Source of the DNA: Euphorbia lathyris
Taxonomy: Eukaryota > Streptophyta > Magnoliopsida > Malpighiales > Euphorbiaceae
Direction of reading: 5' to 3'
DNA length: 64,000 nucleotides
Assembly: GCF_963576675.1 (NCBI RefSeq)
Contig: NC_088916.1
Coordinates: 77,827,501 to 77,891,500 of the forward strand
Part shown: positions 32,975 to 45,438 of the stretch, piece by piece
Layout: each line of letters starts with the position of its first letter
Numbering within the stretch: the first letter of the stretch is position 1
Translations under genes and position numbers: made by a program
The notes under the pieces: generated by a model
Database searches by the model: none
The model's input: only the letters and a program-made list of their open reading frames with translations
What the model was told of the DNA's origin: nothing

Positions 32975-35900
32975 TGTTAGACGAGGTGTCGCGGCCTAAT
33001 CTCCCGGGCGGACCGGAGGGTGGACAACCTCATGGCGACGTAAGCGGTGATTGGCGCCGAAAGCAACCAATCGCGGAATTAAGCTGCTCGGCAGGACCGG
33101 AGCTCGGAGATATGGAAGAGTCGCCACCCACGAATGGGAAAATGAACACCGATCCCTTGCGGGAGACCGGTGTGGGTTCGGGAAACTTAGATACGAGCCG
33201 AGAAGGCTAGCTCCTTTCCGGAGAAAGGCTACTAGGCACCCCGACATCGCCCGGTTATGAACCACCGGCCTCCTACTCAGCATGTTAGGTGATAACGGAC
33301 TAATCGTATACTTCTTTAAGTTTAAAATTCATTTGAAACCCTTTTCTTTCTCTTTTTGGAAACCATTTTGAGCATATGATATTGAAAAGCCACATCAGTA
33401 AAGAATCACCCATTTATGTTTATACATACACAGAGAGGGGGAAGAAAGAAGTGATTTATTTACAACCGTATTTAAATGTTATGTTGTGTGTCTATTCTAC
33501 ATTAACTCATTCCCCCAAAACGATGTTTATTACATGGTTCCCACCTTAATCGCCGTTGGAACGATTTAGGTGCGTTTTAAAACCCCGTTTGATGAAGCTT
33601 ACCCGAATCGCCGTTGGAACGACTCGAGTAATTGAAAATGTTAAAGTAAAAGCCTTTTAATAAGAAAAACGTGGTTAAACATACAAGTCAATTTTATTTT
33701 GTACAAATTCATTAAGAAAGCGATTCAAAATCTCCATTATTAACAAAGAAAATGATTTTGATTACAATGTTCGCTTAATCCGTCGTTGGAACGGACTAAG
33801 GTTTTAAAACGTGGTGTTTTGAAGACGATTTGAAATATCAACCAAAATGACTCTATTTATCTACATTAGAGATCTAAGAAAGCTCATTAGCTTAAATAAT
33901 TTAATTGAAAACTCTCTTTTTGTGACTTATTTTCCCCACTTATTTAATGGACTCTCTAACTATTATAATTACATCAATAAACACATTTAGGTCCAAAAGT
34001 TAATTTTTCCAAGTGAAACCCATTTGAAACATGGACTTATAAATGACCAAAAGAAATAAAGAAAATAATATAGATATATATTTACACATTTTAGCCCAAA
34101 AGACATAAAATAAGAGTAAAAGAAAATATACTATCTAATACATATATAAGAAAGAATAATGAAAATAATATATTTATACTTTAAACACAAGAAAATGGTG
34201 AATGAAATTCATAAATAAGAAAATAGCATTTATCACTCAAAATAATTTTATTTAACAATAATTAAGATAACCCAAATATACCCCAAAACTATATATATAC
34301 ATAACTAATATAATCCTAATGTCAAAAAGACTATATGTTCATCCTCCAATATCTACTAATTATCTCCCAAAATGCCCAAGTAAATAACATTTAAAATAGA
34401 ATTTAATGTAATTTAAATGAATAATAATAAAAAAGAAAGTAATATGTACATATATAAAAAAATTAGAATGAAAATGGAATACCAATCTCCTAAAATAATT
34501 ATATATGCTAAAGTTTTAAAACAATTTGAGAAGAATATATTACATAATTATATATATATATATATGCTAAGGATTAAAAGTCTAAAAGTTGAGAAAAAGG
34601 GACCGAAATGGCATTTTTTACATTTTGGCAGATTTACCGACGGAAAATCCGTCGGTAAACAGCATTTAGTGACAGAATTGGCAAATTACAGCAGCACTCC
34701 AATATTTTCCAGATTTATTCAAAAGCTTTAAATTAAATCTAATTCAATCGTTTTGGACTTCCGAACCACCAAAGATGGATCATAGCCGAACACGGAAGCT
34801 CCTAAAACGAAGTTTTTATTTTAAAACGTTATTTGGAAACCTCTTTTAAATAAAAAACTTATAATTACAACATTTTCGATACCCGAACTACCTTTTTATC
34901 AGATCATGGTTCGTATTGGGATATCCAAAACGAGGTTTTTATTTTAAAACAAAACCGAATTTTATTAAACACGAAACGAAAATTAAATAAATACGTTAAT
35001 TAAATAAAACGTGACAAAATAAATAAATAACTAAAGGAATAAAAACTATAGCATAAAAAAATAAATAGAAGGAGAGAATAAATTAAATAAAATAAAGAGT
35101 CTAGCCTTCGGATAATACCTTTAATTCGGTATCTGACCGTCGAAGTCGATTGATTCCACGAACCGCGAGCTCCCGTTTTTTATGAAAAATTTAGTAAAAA
35201 TTGAACTTAGGAAATTTAGAGATTTTCAATTTTAGGAAAAAAAAATGTTTTTTTCCCAAAAAATCCACTTCCTCTCTCTAGAAAAATATCTAGTGTGAGA
35301 AAGCTCTCCCAAAAAAATCCTCTTTTTTCACCTTGGGATCCGTGCCCTTATATAGGGAAACGGATCCCGGAACAATGGGCGTCGCCCATTGTGGTTGGGC
35401 GGCCGCCCAACCTAGTGTTGGGCTACCGCCCAACCTTGTTGGGCGGCCGCCCAAATGTTGGGCGATCGCCCAACGGCGTTGGGCGAGCACCCAACGCGAG
35501 GTTGGGCGCCCGCGCCCAACCCTCGTCGGGCGTCCGCCCGACGTGGTTGGGTGCCCGCCCGGCGACCCTCGGGGCGTGCCCCGCGCCGTCGGACGCGTGC
35601 ACTCCGTGGCCGCCGAGCGCGCGTTCCGCGCAGCTAGACGCTCGCACGTCGCGGCCGCCGAACGCGCGCCTCGCGCTGCCAGGCACGTGTGCTCAACGGC
35701 CCACGAGGGCGCGCACCGCCAGCGGTCCCAGGCATTGCTCGGGCGTCGAGAGCGTGCCACTCGCGGTGCGTCCGACGGACGCCGCGCACACGTCTCGAGC
35801 CGTCAAGCGGGCGTTCAACCATCGTCGTCCGCGTGCGGGATGCCGTTGTGTGCCCGCGTCGTGCCATTAATTTTCCTCAGCTTATTATTCTTTATATATT

Positions 35901-35979
35901 TTTCAAAACTTCCGGAATCAATCGCTTCGACCGCCTTGTTTCAGGTTTTCGTCACAGGTCCTCCGACTTGGTGTCTACA
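32975..35979 (-). repeat. 5' LTR of the Tat element (3005 bp)
   Basis: Termini TGTTAGACGAGG and GGTGTCTACA. It is almost identical to 11607-14646; visible differences are scattered substitutions, short indels (for example TA repeats near 34550) and fewer palindrome units. The TATATAA box is at 35354-35348 on minus and the palindrome block at 35375-35565. Confidence 0.92.
35375..35565. repeat. GC-rich palindrome array in the Tat 5' LTR
   Basis: About nine palindromes of the TTGGGCGNNCGCCCAA type, including a longer GGTTGGGCGCCCGCGCCCAACC-like unit not present in the other LTR. The unit number and order differ from 14003-14230. Confidence 0.85.
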
Positions 35980-35984
35980 ACAAC

Positions 35985-37073
35985 TAAAACTCATAGCTAT
36001 GAATTTTTTTTACAATTTTAGAACTTAAACTCACAGCTATGAATAAAAATTAACAAGTATAAAACTTAGAACTAACAATTGACTAAAATTCACGGCTATG
36101 AACTTCAATTAGTAGAATCAAAATTCACAACTATAAATTCAAAAACTCAACAAGCAAAGTTTACAGCTATAAGATTTGACAAGAACAATCAAAATCTAAC
36201 AAATTCTCAACAACAATTCTCAACTATAGGTATAGTTATAAGAACAAATATAAATTCAAGCTATAAATCAATAAGCATAAAGTTGCAGCTATGAACTTAA
36301 CAAGTATAAACCTAAGAGCATCTCCAACAGGCTGTTAGTTCACTCCCTAAAAATAATATAAAAAATTGACTCTTAGTGATTTAAGAGTTACTAATACATA
36401 TCATCTCGAACAATACTCCTTATATTCACTCTCTATTTATTATTTTATTATTAAAGTTATTAAATATTGTTATATTAACCAATAGTGAAAGGAGAGAGAC
36501 AAATCAATAATTAATTATTGTTCTATCTACCAATAGTGAAAGGAGATAGACTCCTTAATAATAAATTATTAATAAAAAAATGAGTTAAGAGTCACTAAGA
36601 GGTGGATAGAGGCTCTCTATTAATAGAGAGGATGAGGAGGCTCTTAGTTATTTGAGGAGCCACTAAGAGACTGTTGGAGTTTATTTTTAACCCTCCCTCC
36701 TCAAATTTTAACTTAAGAGCCAATTTAAGAGGCTGTTGGAGATGCTCTAAGTACTAAAGTTCCCAAGTATATGAAAAAACTACAGCTGGAAGGCTCTATT
36801 AATTTCAAAATTCACAATCATAGGTTATAGCTAACAGTTCAACAAGTATATAAGAAAAACTACAGCTATAAAGTCTAATGGTTATGTGCAAAATTCACTA
36901 CTACAATTCAATCAATGTAATAAGAAAAAGTGCAGCTATAGGATTAATGAATATAACCAAAGAAAAATCATAGTTATAGTTCAATAAGTATAAATATAAA
37001 CAAGTATAGTATAAACAAGTAAATGCCTAAACTAACAAATTCGATCTTTGGTTTGATATTACTGGAAGATAAA
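35985..37073 (-). mobile_element. Leader of the Athila-like element with a MITE
   Basis: No coding sequence. A motif like ACAGCTATGAA recurs many times with 25-45 bp spacing (35990-36300 and 36770-36980), so the leader is a degenerate tandem repeat. A 432-bp MITE interrupts it at 36316-36747. Confidence 0.65.
36316..36747. mobile_element. PIF/Harbinger-type (Tourist-like) MITE, 432 bp
   Basis: Perfect terminal inverted repeats GAGCATCTCCAACAG and CTGTTGGAGATGCTC, flanked by the trinucleotide TAA on both sides (36313-36315, 36748-36750). Both features fit PIF/Harbinger MITEs. No coding sequence. Confidence 0.85.
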
Positions 37074-37090
37074 TCCCTACAACGGCGCCA
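37074..37090 (-). other. Primer binding site of the Athila-like element
   Basis: The minus strand reads TGGCGCCGTTGTAGGGA, close to the aspartate-tRNA-type site (TGGCGCCGTTGCCGGGG) common in Athila elements. It lies six bases inside the LTR end at 37097. Confidence 0.8.
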
Positions 37091-37096
37091 AAAACT

Positions 37097-38565
37097 TGAT
37101 GCGCCCCAAGCTGACGCTCAAAGGCTCAGTAAGGGATAAATGTACCCCATCGTTATCAAGTAATAAATTTGGAAAGTCCAGGTATCGAATCCATATAATT
37201 TATACCGCAACTACCATACTACTCGGTTTCTAGTGTTATTTAGGCGGTGGAAAGTTGAATTGGGTTTTTGGTTCTAAGTTATTCTACTTCTAAGGTGATC
37301 TTAAGCCAAGCAATTAATCAAATAGTAAAGCAAAATGATACGATAATACATAAATCAACCTAATTAAGCAATCTAATTAATTACCTAATCTGAGTTGTTT
37401 AAACCTAAGGCGATCAAACTGACTTATCCTTCTAAGGTCCCTAGCATGCAATTCCTATGTTACAGGTCGTAGCTAGCTCTAAGGTTTAGGAATTTGGCTC
37501 ATATTTACTATGGAGGTGTCAATTTCATAGGCTTTGATTATAGACAATCAAATCAGACTCGCAATATGAACCTAGTTTATCTTTGGACTTTTGAATGATT
37601 TAAACCAATTAGGTAAAGCATAAACAAACTGATAAGAAATTCAATTGAGAAATCAAATTGGAATTTATATTAAAGATGAAGAACAGAGTATGAATACAAT
37701 CAGATCAAAATTCATAATAAAGATGTAAAGTAAACATATACTAAGAGGGTAGAAATCCCTTTTTGAAACTTGTCGACTAAAGCAGACGTCTTTTTGAGAC
37801 TAGGGAATAAAGCTTGAGAATTCTTGAATACGAAGATGGAAGAAACCTTAGTACTTCAATGGTGGATGAAGGAATCTGGGATGAATTCTCAAGGCAGGGA
37901 AGATTAATTACAGTAGCAAAAGATGAAGATTACAATTGAAAAGCATTCTATTTATAGGCTGAAAATAGACCTCCAAGCTAAAATTAAACGTTACATTTGA
38001 ATTTGGGAAATATAAATATAAAATCCACGTATCTCAGGAGTGAGAATCAATCTGGTCCAGCTTGCTGAGCTATAGGCCAGCTCCTCGAGCTGGCCATCAG
38101 GGGAAGCAAAAGCTTCCCTTGACAGCCAACTCGCCGAGCTGGCTTGCCTAGCTCGCCGAGTTGACCCTCGAAGGCCCCGAGATGCGATTTTATGCTATGA
38201 CGACTTTGCCCTTCCTTCATTCGACCTGTAAAAATGCACTAAAACTCCAAAAACATTAGTCTAAGGGCTGGATTGATTCACCATACTTAGAATTTAAGTG
38301 CCAAACCATTTTATAGTGACATTTGGTGAATCAATTAGCCAAAATAATTAAGGGAAAGCTTAGGTGTGTGTTAAATTGATGTTATTTTACCAAAAAAAAT
38401 ACATAAATGACATAAAAAGTGATAAAAAAAATCTTGAATTAGAAGTAAAACTAAATAAATGACATAAGTGAAATAAAACACGGGAAATTACGATTTATTC
38501 GCTGAAATTGGTGTAAAATTAGCCTAAAAACCGTACCAAAAGATATGGATTTTTTACCCCTATCA
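37097..38565 (-). repeat. 5' LTR of the Athila-like element (1469 bp)
   Basis: It runs TGATGCGCCCC to CCCCTATCA and aligns with 7581-8944. It is about 105 bp longer, with extra sequence around 38050-38110 (repeated CTCGCCGAGCTGG-type motifs) and 38270-38300. Age-related divergence is clearly greater than between the Tat LTRs. Confidence 0.9.
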
Positions 38566-38570
38566 TGCTT

Positions 38571-39299
38571 CGACTGCACCCCTGCGCTTGAGAGAGCCTT
38601 TTCCCTAGTAATTGGTTAAAGGTTTGTAAGATTGTCATTTATTTCCTATGTGGGATGAAAATGCTTAATTTCCTTTTATATTCTTCCAAACCATTTCAAG
38701 TGGTTCACTTTGAGCATTAATTTCTCATTCATCACCTGTCCATTTTGAGTTTATAATATATCGTTAAAAAGATGTCATGGCATAGATTATGTTGACATAT
38801 TTCAAGTTATTCTAAACTTCATTTATCCGTTATATATTTAAACCTCAAGTTGACAAAAAATAACAAATCAAAAGTTGTTTATAATTTGTTTTGGATATAT
38901 TTTTTTATAAAAATAATTTTAAATTAATTATATATATAGTTAATATATAAATATTATTTATTACGTCATTCGATCCGATCAATCTGAACCATCCGGTCCG
39001 ATCAAGTAACTCGTGACCTAATTATAAATCTGGTTTGATGTCCGATCCGATTCTAATAATATTGATAGTAAGATAAGATTTGGAGAAATTGAAATGTTAA
39101 GTTTTGTGGATCAACAAATCACTGGAGAAGTAAGTTCAAAGGTCAGCAAGTCATTTAAACAAATTTAATTGCCAATAACCCAATTTAAGCAAGTTAAATA
39201 GCTAATACATGCTCTATAAAATTATGGGGCCCAATCCATGGGCTCCAGTTATATTAACCTTTTTGACTTATTAAGAATCTATACATGTCCGTTGAAAAA
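38571..39299. other. Non-coding tract right of the nest
   Basis: No gene seen. It contains the right part of the putative hAT-like element (to 39064) and AT-rich sequence beyond. Confidence 0.4.
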
Positions 39300-41146
39300 G
39301 GTTAATTGCATCGTCATCGTCATTGAAGTTTGGTGTTAATATTAAAAAATTTATTGAACTTTATTTTGTTGCAATAAAACCACTGAACTTTCTTTTTTTA
39401 TTTCAATAAAACACTCCAACCAATTCAGATAGAAAAAATTATAAATATTAACATGACAATCACGTTAGAAATTATTAACTTTTACTTTTGACACAACAGC
39501 TAAATGATAGGAAAAAACATAAAAATTATATTTACTTTTTACTTAATCCAAAATCTTGAAATTGACATGTGGCAGCTAAAAAATATATGATTTTTATTTT
39601 TTAGATGTCACTAGGGATACACATATTTGCCACGTGGCTATCAGATTATACGTAACAAAGTTCTATTCAGCATGATTGTCGCCTGTGATGTAGCCAGGTA
39701 TTGAATATTGAGTATTGAGGGCGTTAAAATTAAAACCAAACTATATAAAAATGTTAATTGTATTGAAAACTGCAAGAAATTATTTTTTACATATACGATA
39801 TTACTGATAAGTATAATCATTTTTTGAACAACAGGTGAGCTACCGGCGACTTGAGATCTACAGATGGGTGGCAGTAGTTTCTTCGAGCCCAAATCAAAAT
39901 CCCTAAATTAAATCGTCTAAATTTACACATATCAAAACCCAAAATTAAATCTTCAAATCAAAACTCTTAAATTTAAACACATCAAAACCCCTAAATAAAA
40001 CACTAATCTACAAGGTTTTAAGAACCAAACCGAACCGACCAGTTCAACCGAGTTCAATTGGAACCGGTTATAATTTCGACATGAAGGTGGTTCAGTTTTT
40101 AATACTTGCAAACCGATAAAAACCGTTTAAACCAACTGGTTGACCCATGATCCGGTTGATCCAATATCGGTTGAGCGGTTTGGTCCCATCAGATTCGAAC
40201 ACTAGACTTTTAGATTGTAAACAAACATACCTACCACTACACTATTAGTTCAATTATGCTTATTATTAACTATTTAAAAATATATAATGGTGTTCTAAAT
40301 TAAATAAGTAAAATATTATTAAGTATTAATTATTTTTATTTTATATTTAGATAAATATTGTAAAAAAATTATTTATCTTCTCGATATTAATAAATTTTAA
40401 TCAACATTTAAACTTTAAGGGTTAAAAAATAACTATTTAGTTTTATAAGACTATATCTTTTTTAATTTTTATAAATTTATTAAAATTTAATAAAATTTTA
40501 AATTTTCATATTAAATTTATTAATTTGATATCTCAAAATTTCATAATATTAAAGAATAACTATTAGTAGTATAACTTTTATTAATATTGTACTATGTTAT
40601 AATGTTAAATGTGAATAAAAATATAATTTTCATATAATTTTTTGAACACCAGTTGAACTCCGGTTAAACCTCAGTTGAACCTCTAACCTTTAATCCTTTG
40701 TATCTTCCAGTTCTTTGACCGGACCGATTTTAATAACCATGCTAATCTATCAAATTTCCAACTAAATTAAATAACCGCATAGTAATACAATTTCACAAAC
40801 AAAATCAAATTAAATATATTACCTATAATCAAATGACATTGTTTTGGATGGGCCTAATTGAAAAATAAATGGTGCTCAACATGGGGGCTAATTTCACTGC
40901 TCTAGTGGTAGAGTACTAGTAGTACTAGGGGTTGTGTTGATGTCGGGGGCTTTAGCTCTTCAAGCATCGGGCTAGCTCTGTCACTGGTTGTCATGTCAAT
41001 ATTCTAGTGATTTTTTCTATCTGAATTGGTTGGAATGACTATTGCAATAGAAAGTAAACTTTAATGACTTTATTAAAACAAAATGAAATTCATTGACCTT
41101 TTTAAAACTAACTTCAAACGACAGCAATTATCGGTGCAATTTACCC
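39300..41146. mobile_element. MULE-like inverted-repeat element, about 1.85 kb
   Basis: Terminal regions are long inverted repeats: the left runs GGTTAATTGCATCG, then TTGAACTTTATTTTG and CCAACCAATTCAGATAG; the right contains the complements, ending GGTGCAATTTACCC. Long inverted ends without transposase suggest a non-autonomous Mutator-like element. The same family recurs near 41418, 49132 and 50385. A hAT element is inserted inside at 40011-40741. Confidence 0.65.
40011..40741. mobile_element. Non-autonomous hAT element, 731 bp
   Basis: The left end CAAGGTTTTAAGAACC and the right end read inward CATGGTTATTAAAATCGG form a terminal inverted repeat. The exact 8-bp duplication CTAATCTA flanks it (40003-40010, 40742-40749). 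It is rich in CCGGTT/AACCGG-type motifs near the ends and has no coding potential. It lies inside the MULE-like element. Confidence 0.8.
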
Positions 41147-42255
41147 TGAGTACTTTTTTTTATCAAATTTAATAGACTTCAAAGTTGAGTTAAACTTTTA
41201 AAATTTCAGATTTTTCATTGGTAAATGATCTCATCCTTTTTTGGTTTTTTGTAATTTTACTTTAATTGAGAATTTAATATTAATAAGTTATATCAATTTT
41301 AGACATCATTAATAAAAAATAGTCAAGAATTATGTGATTTCACTCTAGTTATGCATAATGTTATCAATCATTATTAAAAGATGACACGTGTGCACATAGC
41401 ATCATGTGAGACCATTTTCATAAAGGTCACTCAACTTTATTTGGTTTGGATACACTGAAATAGTGATTTGATAGTCAAGTTAAAAAGTTCTCACTTTTAC
41501 ATATAATATTACAACCATCGGGACAACTGAAAAAAAAACATTTTTAGCTATTACATGGTAGTTTCCAAGCAATTAGATTAAATAAAAAAATATAAGAAAA
41601 AATTATAATACGTGGAAATCATGTCATACTAAAAATCGATAATTTCTAAAATGGTTGTCACGTTATTATTTTGATGGTCTTTTCTGTCTGAAAGGGTCTA
41701 AATGATTTTTATTGTAAGAAAATAAAGTCCAGTGACATTTATAAAACTCTAAATTTTAGTGACGATCGTACAATTTATCCAATATAAACTAGTGCGGAAC
41801 ACGTAAGTAAGAACATCAATTGTATTACCTATGATATTAAAGATAAAATTACTCACGAATGATAAATAATGGTATTTTTTAATTTATCCCTCGTAATTGT
41901 TTTTTAGGCTATATACACTAGGCGCTCTTGAATTTGGCTAAAAGAAATCGATTGGCCCCTTAAACTTTAAAGGTATTTTATTGGCTCTCCAAACTTACTT
42001 AAAATGACTTATTAATTCTTTAAACTTACTTAAAGAAGTATATTGACTCCTAAAAAAAGTTAAAAGTGACATATTGATCCATAAACTTAGATAAAATACC
42101 CGTAACAATAAGAGATTATCATATCACATTGAATAAATTCACATGACTAATTAGACATTCCTAAATTTCACAGGTTTGAATCGATTTTTTTTACGAAGTT
42201 TAGGCATCTTATTTCTTAAAGGCTAACATTTTGCCAAAATTGTTTCATATACTTA
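41147..42255. mobile_element. Non-coding tract with a MULE-like remnant (about 41418-41785)
   Basis: The segment at 41660-41785 is an inverted relative of the MULE-like ends described above, and 41418-41470 looks like its degraded partner. Around 41930-42110 there are motifs of the form AAACTTACTTAAA that resemble MITE ends. No gene. Confidence 0.45.
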
Positions 42256-42481
42256 GGGGACATTTGGTTTAACGGTTAGTTGTTATAATTAGTTGTTTGT
42301 TGTTTATTATTAACTGATTAATTATTAGTGTTGGATAAAATTATGATGAACTGTTGATGTTAATATGTAAAATGAATAATATGATCATATTTCAAATTTA
42401 TCAATAAATAAATTATAAAAGTAAAAGGATAAATTTTAAATATAACTCATGTGGTTTCATCGATTTGCAAATTGGTGTCTA

Positions 42482-43064
42482 TATTTTTTGGCCTAATACA
42501 TTATTAGCTTTCTGAACTTATCCATAATAGTAGATTGACTCCATAAACTTTGCAAGTGTCTCATCAGCTCTTTGAGCTTGGTTATTTCGTATCAGCAACT
42601 CCCTAAACGTGTCAATAAAAGTAGATTAGCTCTCTGAACTTTATAAATGTCTCACCAACTCCCTAAACTTGCTTATTCGGTAACAACTAAATACAAAAAC
42701 TATGATACTAACTCTCAATCCTCATCCATTCGATCTCTTAAACTTGCAATACTAACTCTTATAATAGGTTGATAGGTAGGAGAAGGGAAAAAATTACCTC
42801 TCAAATAGATGAAGATGTATTTTTAGAATTTAGGTTTAATAGGTTTTTGTATTTAGTTGTTACGGAATAAACAAGTTTAGAGAGTTGGTGAGACACTTAT
42901 AAAGTTCAAGGAGCTAATCTACTTTAATGGACATGTTCAGATAGTTGGTGATATAAAATAATCCAGTTTAAGGAGCTGGTGAGACACTTGTAAAGTTTAG
43001 GAAACCAATCTACTATTATGGACAAGTTCAGTGAGCTGGAGATGTATTAAGCCATATTTTTTTT
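42482..43064. mobile_element. Foldback-type MITE, about 580 bp
   Basis: Two arms of roughly 220 bp are inverted copies (left GGCCTAATACATTATTAG, right CTGGAGATGTATTAAGCC), with repeated phrases such as CTCACCAACTCCCTAAACTTG inside each arm. A spacer of about 140 bp separates them. No coding sequence. Confidence 0.75.
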
Positions 43065-43664
43065 GTTGCAAAAAGAGGATTGAGGTTCTCGTTGTTAACA
43101 AAACTGTAAATTTTTAGGTTGATACTCTCAATTTTGAATCTTGATGAACTCAAAATAAAAAAATTTCAATAATTTATGATATTGTAAGAAGCTTTAATTC
43201 TTCAACGTTTTAGTTTTGAGGTCATTTAGGTAGTTTTATTAAGAGCGAAAAAACTTTGAAAAATTATGATTTTGGAAAATAAAAAACGTAGTTTCATATT
43301 AAATATGGTACTAAACAAATTTAATTCCTGAGATTTTCTAATTTGAGGTTTTCAACAGTCAAAACTGACAGTGCTAAACTTAAAATTCTTAGTTTTGCTA
43401 ATGACGATAACCTTGATCCTCTTTTAGCAACAAAAAAACCGCACTCATTTGTAAATCAGTGAAACCATAGAGTTGTATTTGAAATTTATCAAATAAAAAA
43501 TGTACAATCAAAACTAATAAAAATAATCTTAATAACTAAATAATAATTTTATTTAATGAGTTAAAACTTTGTTCTTTCGACAATAATGTTATAGAATTCG
43601 AAATAATATTTGAGGAGAAATAAGTTTGAAAATTAGAAGGCTGATTTTTGGAACATCAAATATA

Positions 43665-43995
43665 TACAAACAGTTTTCACGAAAAGCTTCTTGTTAGAAC
43701 ATTTCGTGAAAAACTCCAAAATGTTGTTGTTTCCATAAAAAAATGTTAAATGTTGTGTTATATAAACTTAACTAAACATTATATTTTCTGCAGTTTGAAA
43801 TAAAACGCTTAACGCTCCGAAAAATTGAAACAGACACCATTATTTCAACTTTTTGGAACAGTGTTTAGCGTTTTACTCCAAACCGCATGAAATATACAGT
43901 TTGGTTAAGTTTAAAAAACATGTACTTTTAACTTTTTTTAATGAAAACAATTGAGTTTCAGGGCTTTCCAAGAAAGCTTCTTTTTGAAGTTTTTT
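43665..43995. repeat. Large imperfect palindrome
   Basis: Sequence centred near 43840 pairs with itself: TTTGAAATAAAACGCTTAACG on the left and CGTTTTACTCCAAACCGC on the right, with weaker pairing further out (AAGCTTCTT on both sides). It is probably a MITE of unknown family. Confidence 0.5.
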
Positions 43996-44284
43996 ATGAA
44001 CATTTTTTTTTTTTGTAGTTATTTGTTGTTGACAAAATTATCATTCTTATTTACAGATACATGTTTCTCTTTTAACATTATTTCTATTTTTATAACATCA
44101 TTACCGAAAGAACAAGATTTTGTTACGTTTAATAAATTTTTTAAAATTATTTATTTAGATTATTTTTATTAATTTGTGTAATATGTTTCAAGTTATTTGT
44201 TGATTACTTTAGAATATGCTCACATTAGTTATTTTACAAATTAACAACAAAAGTTCAGTATAATTTTACCAAATACTAATAGTT

Positions 44285-44803
44285 TTTTTTTAAGAATACT
44301 AAGCTTTATTAAACGGAACCAACATACAAAAAAATGTAAAATAAAATCTGGAGGGACAGTGCCCCACTCCACAAGTCCTGACAAGGAATGAGAAGGCCTA
44401 ACTAAAGCATGAGCCACCTCATTCGCAGAACGACCTATAAATCTGACAGAAATGTCATTGATACTAGAAATGAAACTTTTATAATCGTCTATAATTGAAC
44501 CATAAGAAGAACGAAATTATGCTTGATGAATATGCTCTACCACTGACAGCGCATCTGACCCCACCTCCACACCACCCAAACCCTTGAGTTTGATCCACCT
44601 AAAAGCCTCTCGAATACTAATAGCTTCACCTTCCTTAACCGAAAAGTTTCCAGCAATACACGAGCGAAAAATAATAAATGGTTTGTAATTTTGGACAAGA
44701 TCCATTAAAACGCCAATTGCTCGTGGGTTGCCAAGTCCACGACAGTTCCAGACTAATAGACTCATGATGATAGGTGGGTCTGTCCAGCAGAGCCCACCCA
44801 AAC
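44285..44803 (-). mobile_element. Internally deleted LINE, 519 bp
   Basis: On the minus strand the start encodes the ORF2 endonuclease N-terminus (SLLVWNCRGLGNPRA). It then jumps to the C-terminal LINE RNase H (EAFRWIKLKGLGGVEVGSDALSVV), followed after a stop by RSANEVAHALVRPS, and ends in a short A-tail. The 10-bp duplication ACTAATAGTT lies on both sides (44275-44284, 44804-44813). The reverse transcriptase is missing. Confidence 0.85.
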
Positions 44804-44835
44804 ACTAATAGTTAAACAACTATTAACAAGCAGCA

Positions 44836-45240
44836 GGTAAATTACATATGTCGTGTACAACTTTTGCCATATTTTACAATTTGGTGTACAACATTTAATT
44901 TTGCACATAAAACCGTATAATCTTTTGGTGACTTCCCACTAAAGTATACATCCTGTTATTGTGACCGGTCAATGCGAAGTTAATATGTCACGTCAGCAAT
45001 TTGATTTACTTAAAAGATAAAAGTTGACCAGTCAATGCGTCACGTCAGCAATTTTGATTTTTAGAGAGGTCAAATTGTCGATGTGGATGTTGACTTTGCG
45101 TTGACCGGTCATAATTACCGGCTGTACATTTTAGTGGGAGGTCACCAAAAAGTTGTACAGTTTAGTATGCAAAATTAAAGGTTGTACGTCAAAATGTGAA
45201 AAATGACAAAAGTTGCACAATACGTATATAATTTACCCGA
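44836..45240. mobile_element. MITE with about 130-bp inverted repeats, 0.4 kb
   Basis: Left arm GGTAAATTACATATGTCGTG... and right arm ...ATACGTATATAATTTACC are inverted copies over roughly 130 bp, including the shared GTACAAC, TTTAATTTTGCA and GACCGGTCAA motifs. No coding sequence. No clear target duplication. Confidence 0.8.
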
Positions 45241-45267
45241 CAAATAGCTAACAACAAAATTATTAAC

Positions 45268-45438
45268 TACAGTAAAATCTCTATATAGGCTATATAGGAA
45301 TAACCTCTATTTTGTTATAAAAAAATTTGGTCTCAACTTGGTAATAACCTCTATTACAACTCTATTTAGTAATAGCCTCTCAATTGTTATACAAATAGTT
45401 CGGTCCTAAATGTATTTTTATATAGAGGTTTTACTGTA
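45268..45438. mobile_element. Short MITE with TACAGTAAAA ends
   Basis: The left end is TACAGTAAAATCTCTATATA and the right end, read inward, TACAGTAAAACCTCTATATA, a nearly perfect terminal repeat flanked by TA. It lies about 290 bp upstream of the FTSH start codon, inside its likely promoter. Confidence 0.75.

Larger units (their letters stand above)
11607..35979 (-). mobile_element. Tat/Ogre-type Gypsy retrotransposon (24.4 kb including insertion)
   Basis: Two near-identical 3 kb LTRs are flanked by the exact duplication ACAAC (11602-11606, 35980-35984). On the minus strand the order is LTR, primer binding site (32972-32955), about 1.9 kb leader, gag, protease, reverse transcriptase, two RNase H domains, integrase, a long 3' region and LTR. 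Dual RNase H, large size, very long LTRs and an extra antisense gene place it in the Tat lineage. Damage is light: one foreign insertion in gag and one stop in pol, with closely similar LTRs, so it is fairly recent. Confidence 0.92.
7581..38565 (-). mobile_element. Athila-like Gypsy element, gag only, containing nested insertions
   Basis: The two LTRs (7581-8944 and 37097-38565) are in the same orientation and flanked by the exact 5-bp duplication TGCTT (7576-7580, 38566-38570). A primer binding site lies inside the right LTR, so the element reads on the minus strand. Without nested elements the internal region is about 3.8 kb. It contains gag remnants but no reverse transcriptase or integrase, so it was probably a non-autonomous, gag-bearing derivative. 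The LTRs differ by about 100 bp in length with many substitutions, so it is older than the Tat element inside it. Confidence 0.9.
7279..39064. mobile_element. Probable older hAT-like non-autonomous element, split by the Gypsy nest
   Basis: The left end reads CACTATTATAAAATTCGG and the right end, read inward, CAATATTATTAGAATCGG. Both continue into the GGACCGGACC-type sequence common in plant hAT-like repeats. Flanking octamers are ATCACAAG (7271-7278) and ATAGTAAG (39065-39072), matching at 5 of 8, so the duplication is only suggestive. Excluding the retrotransposon nest it would be about 0.8 kb. A cleaner relative lies at 40011-40741. Confidence 0.4.
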
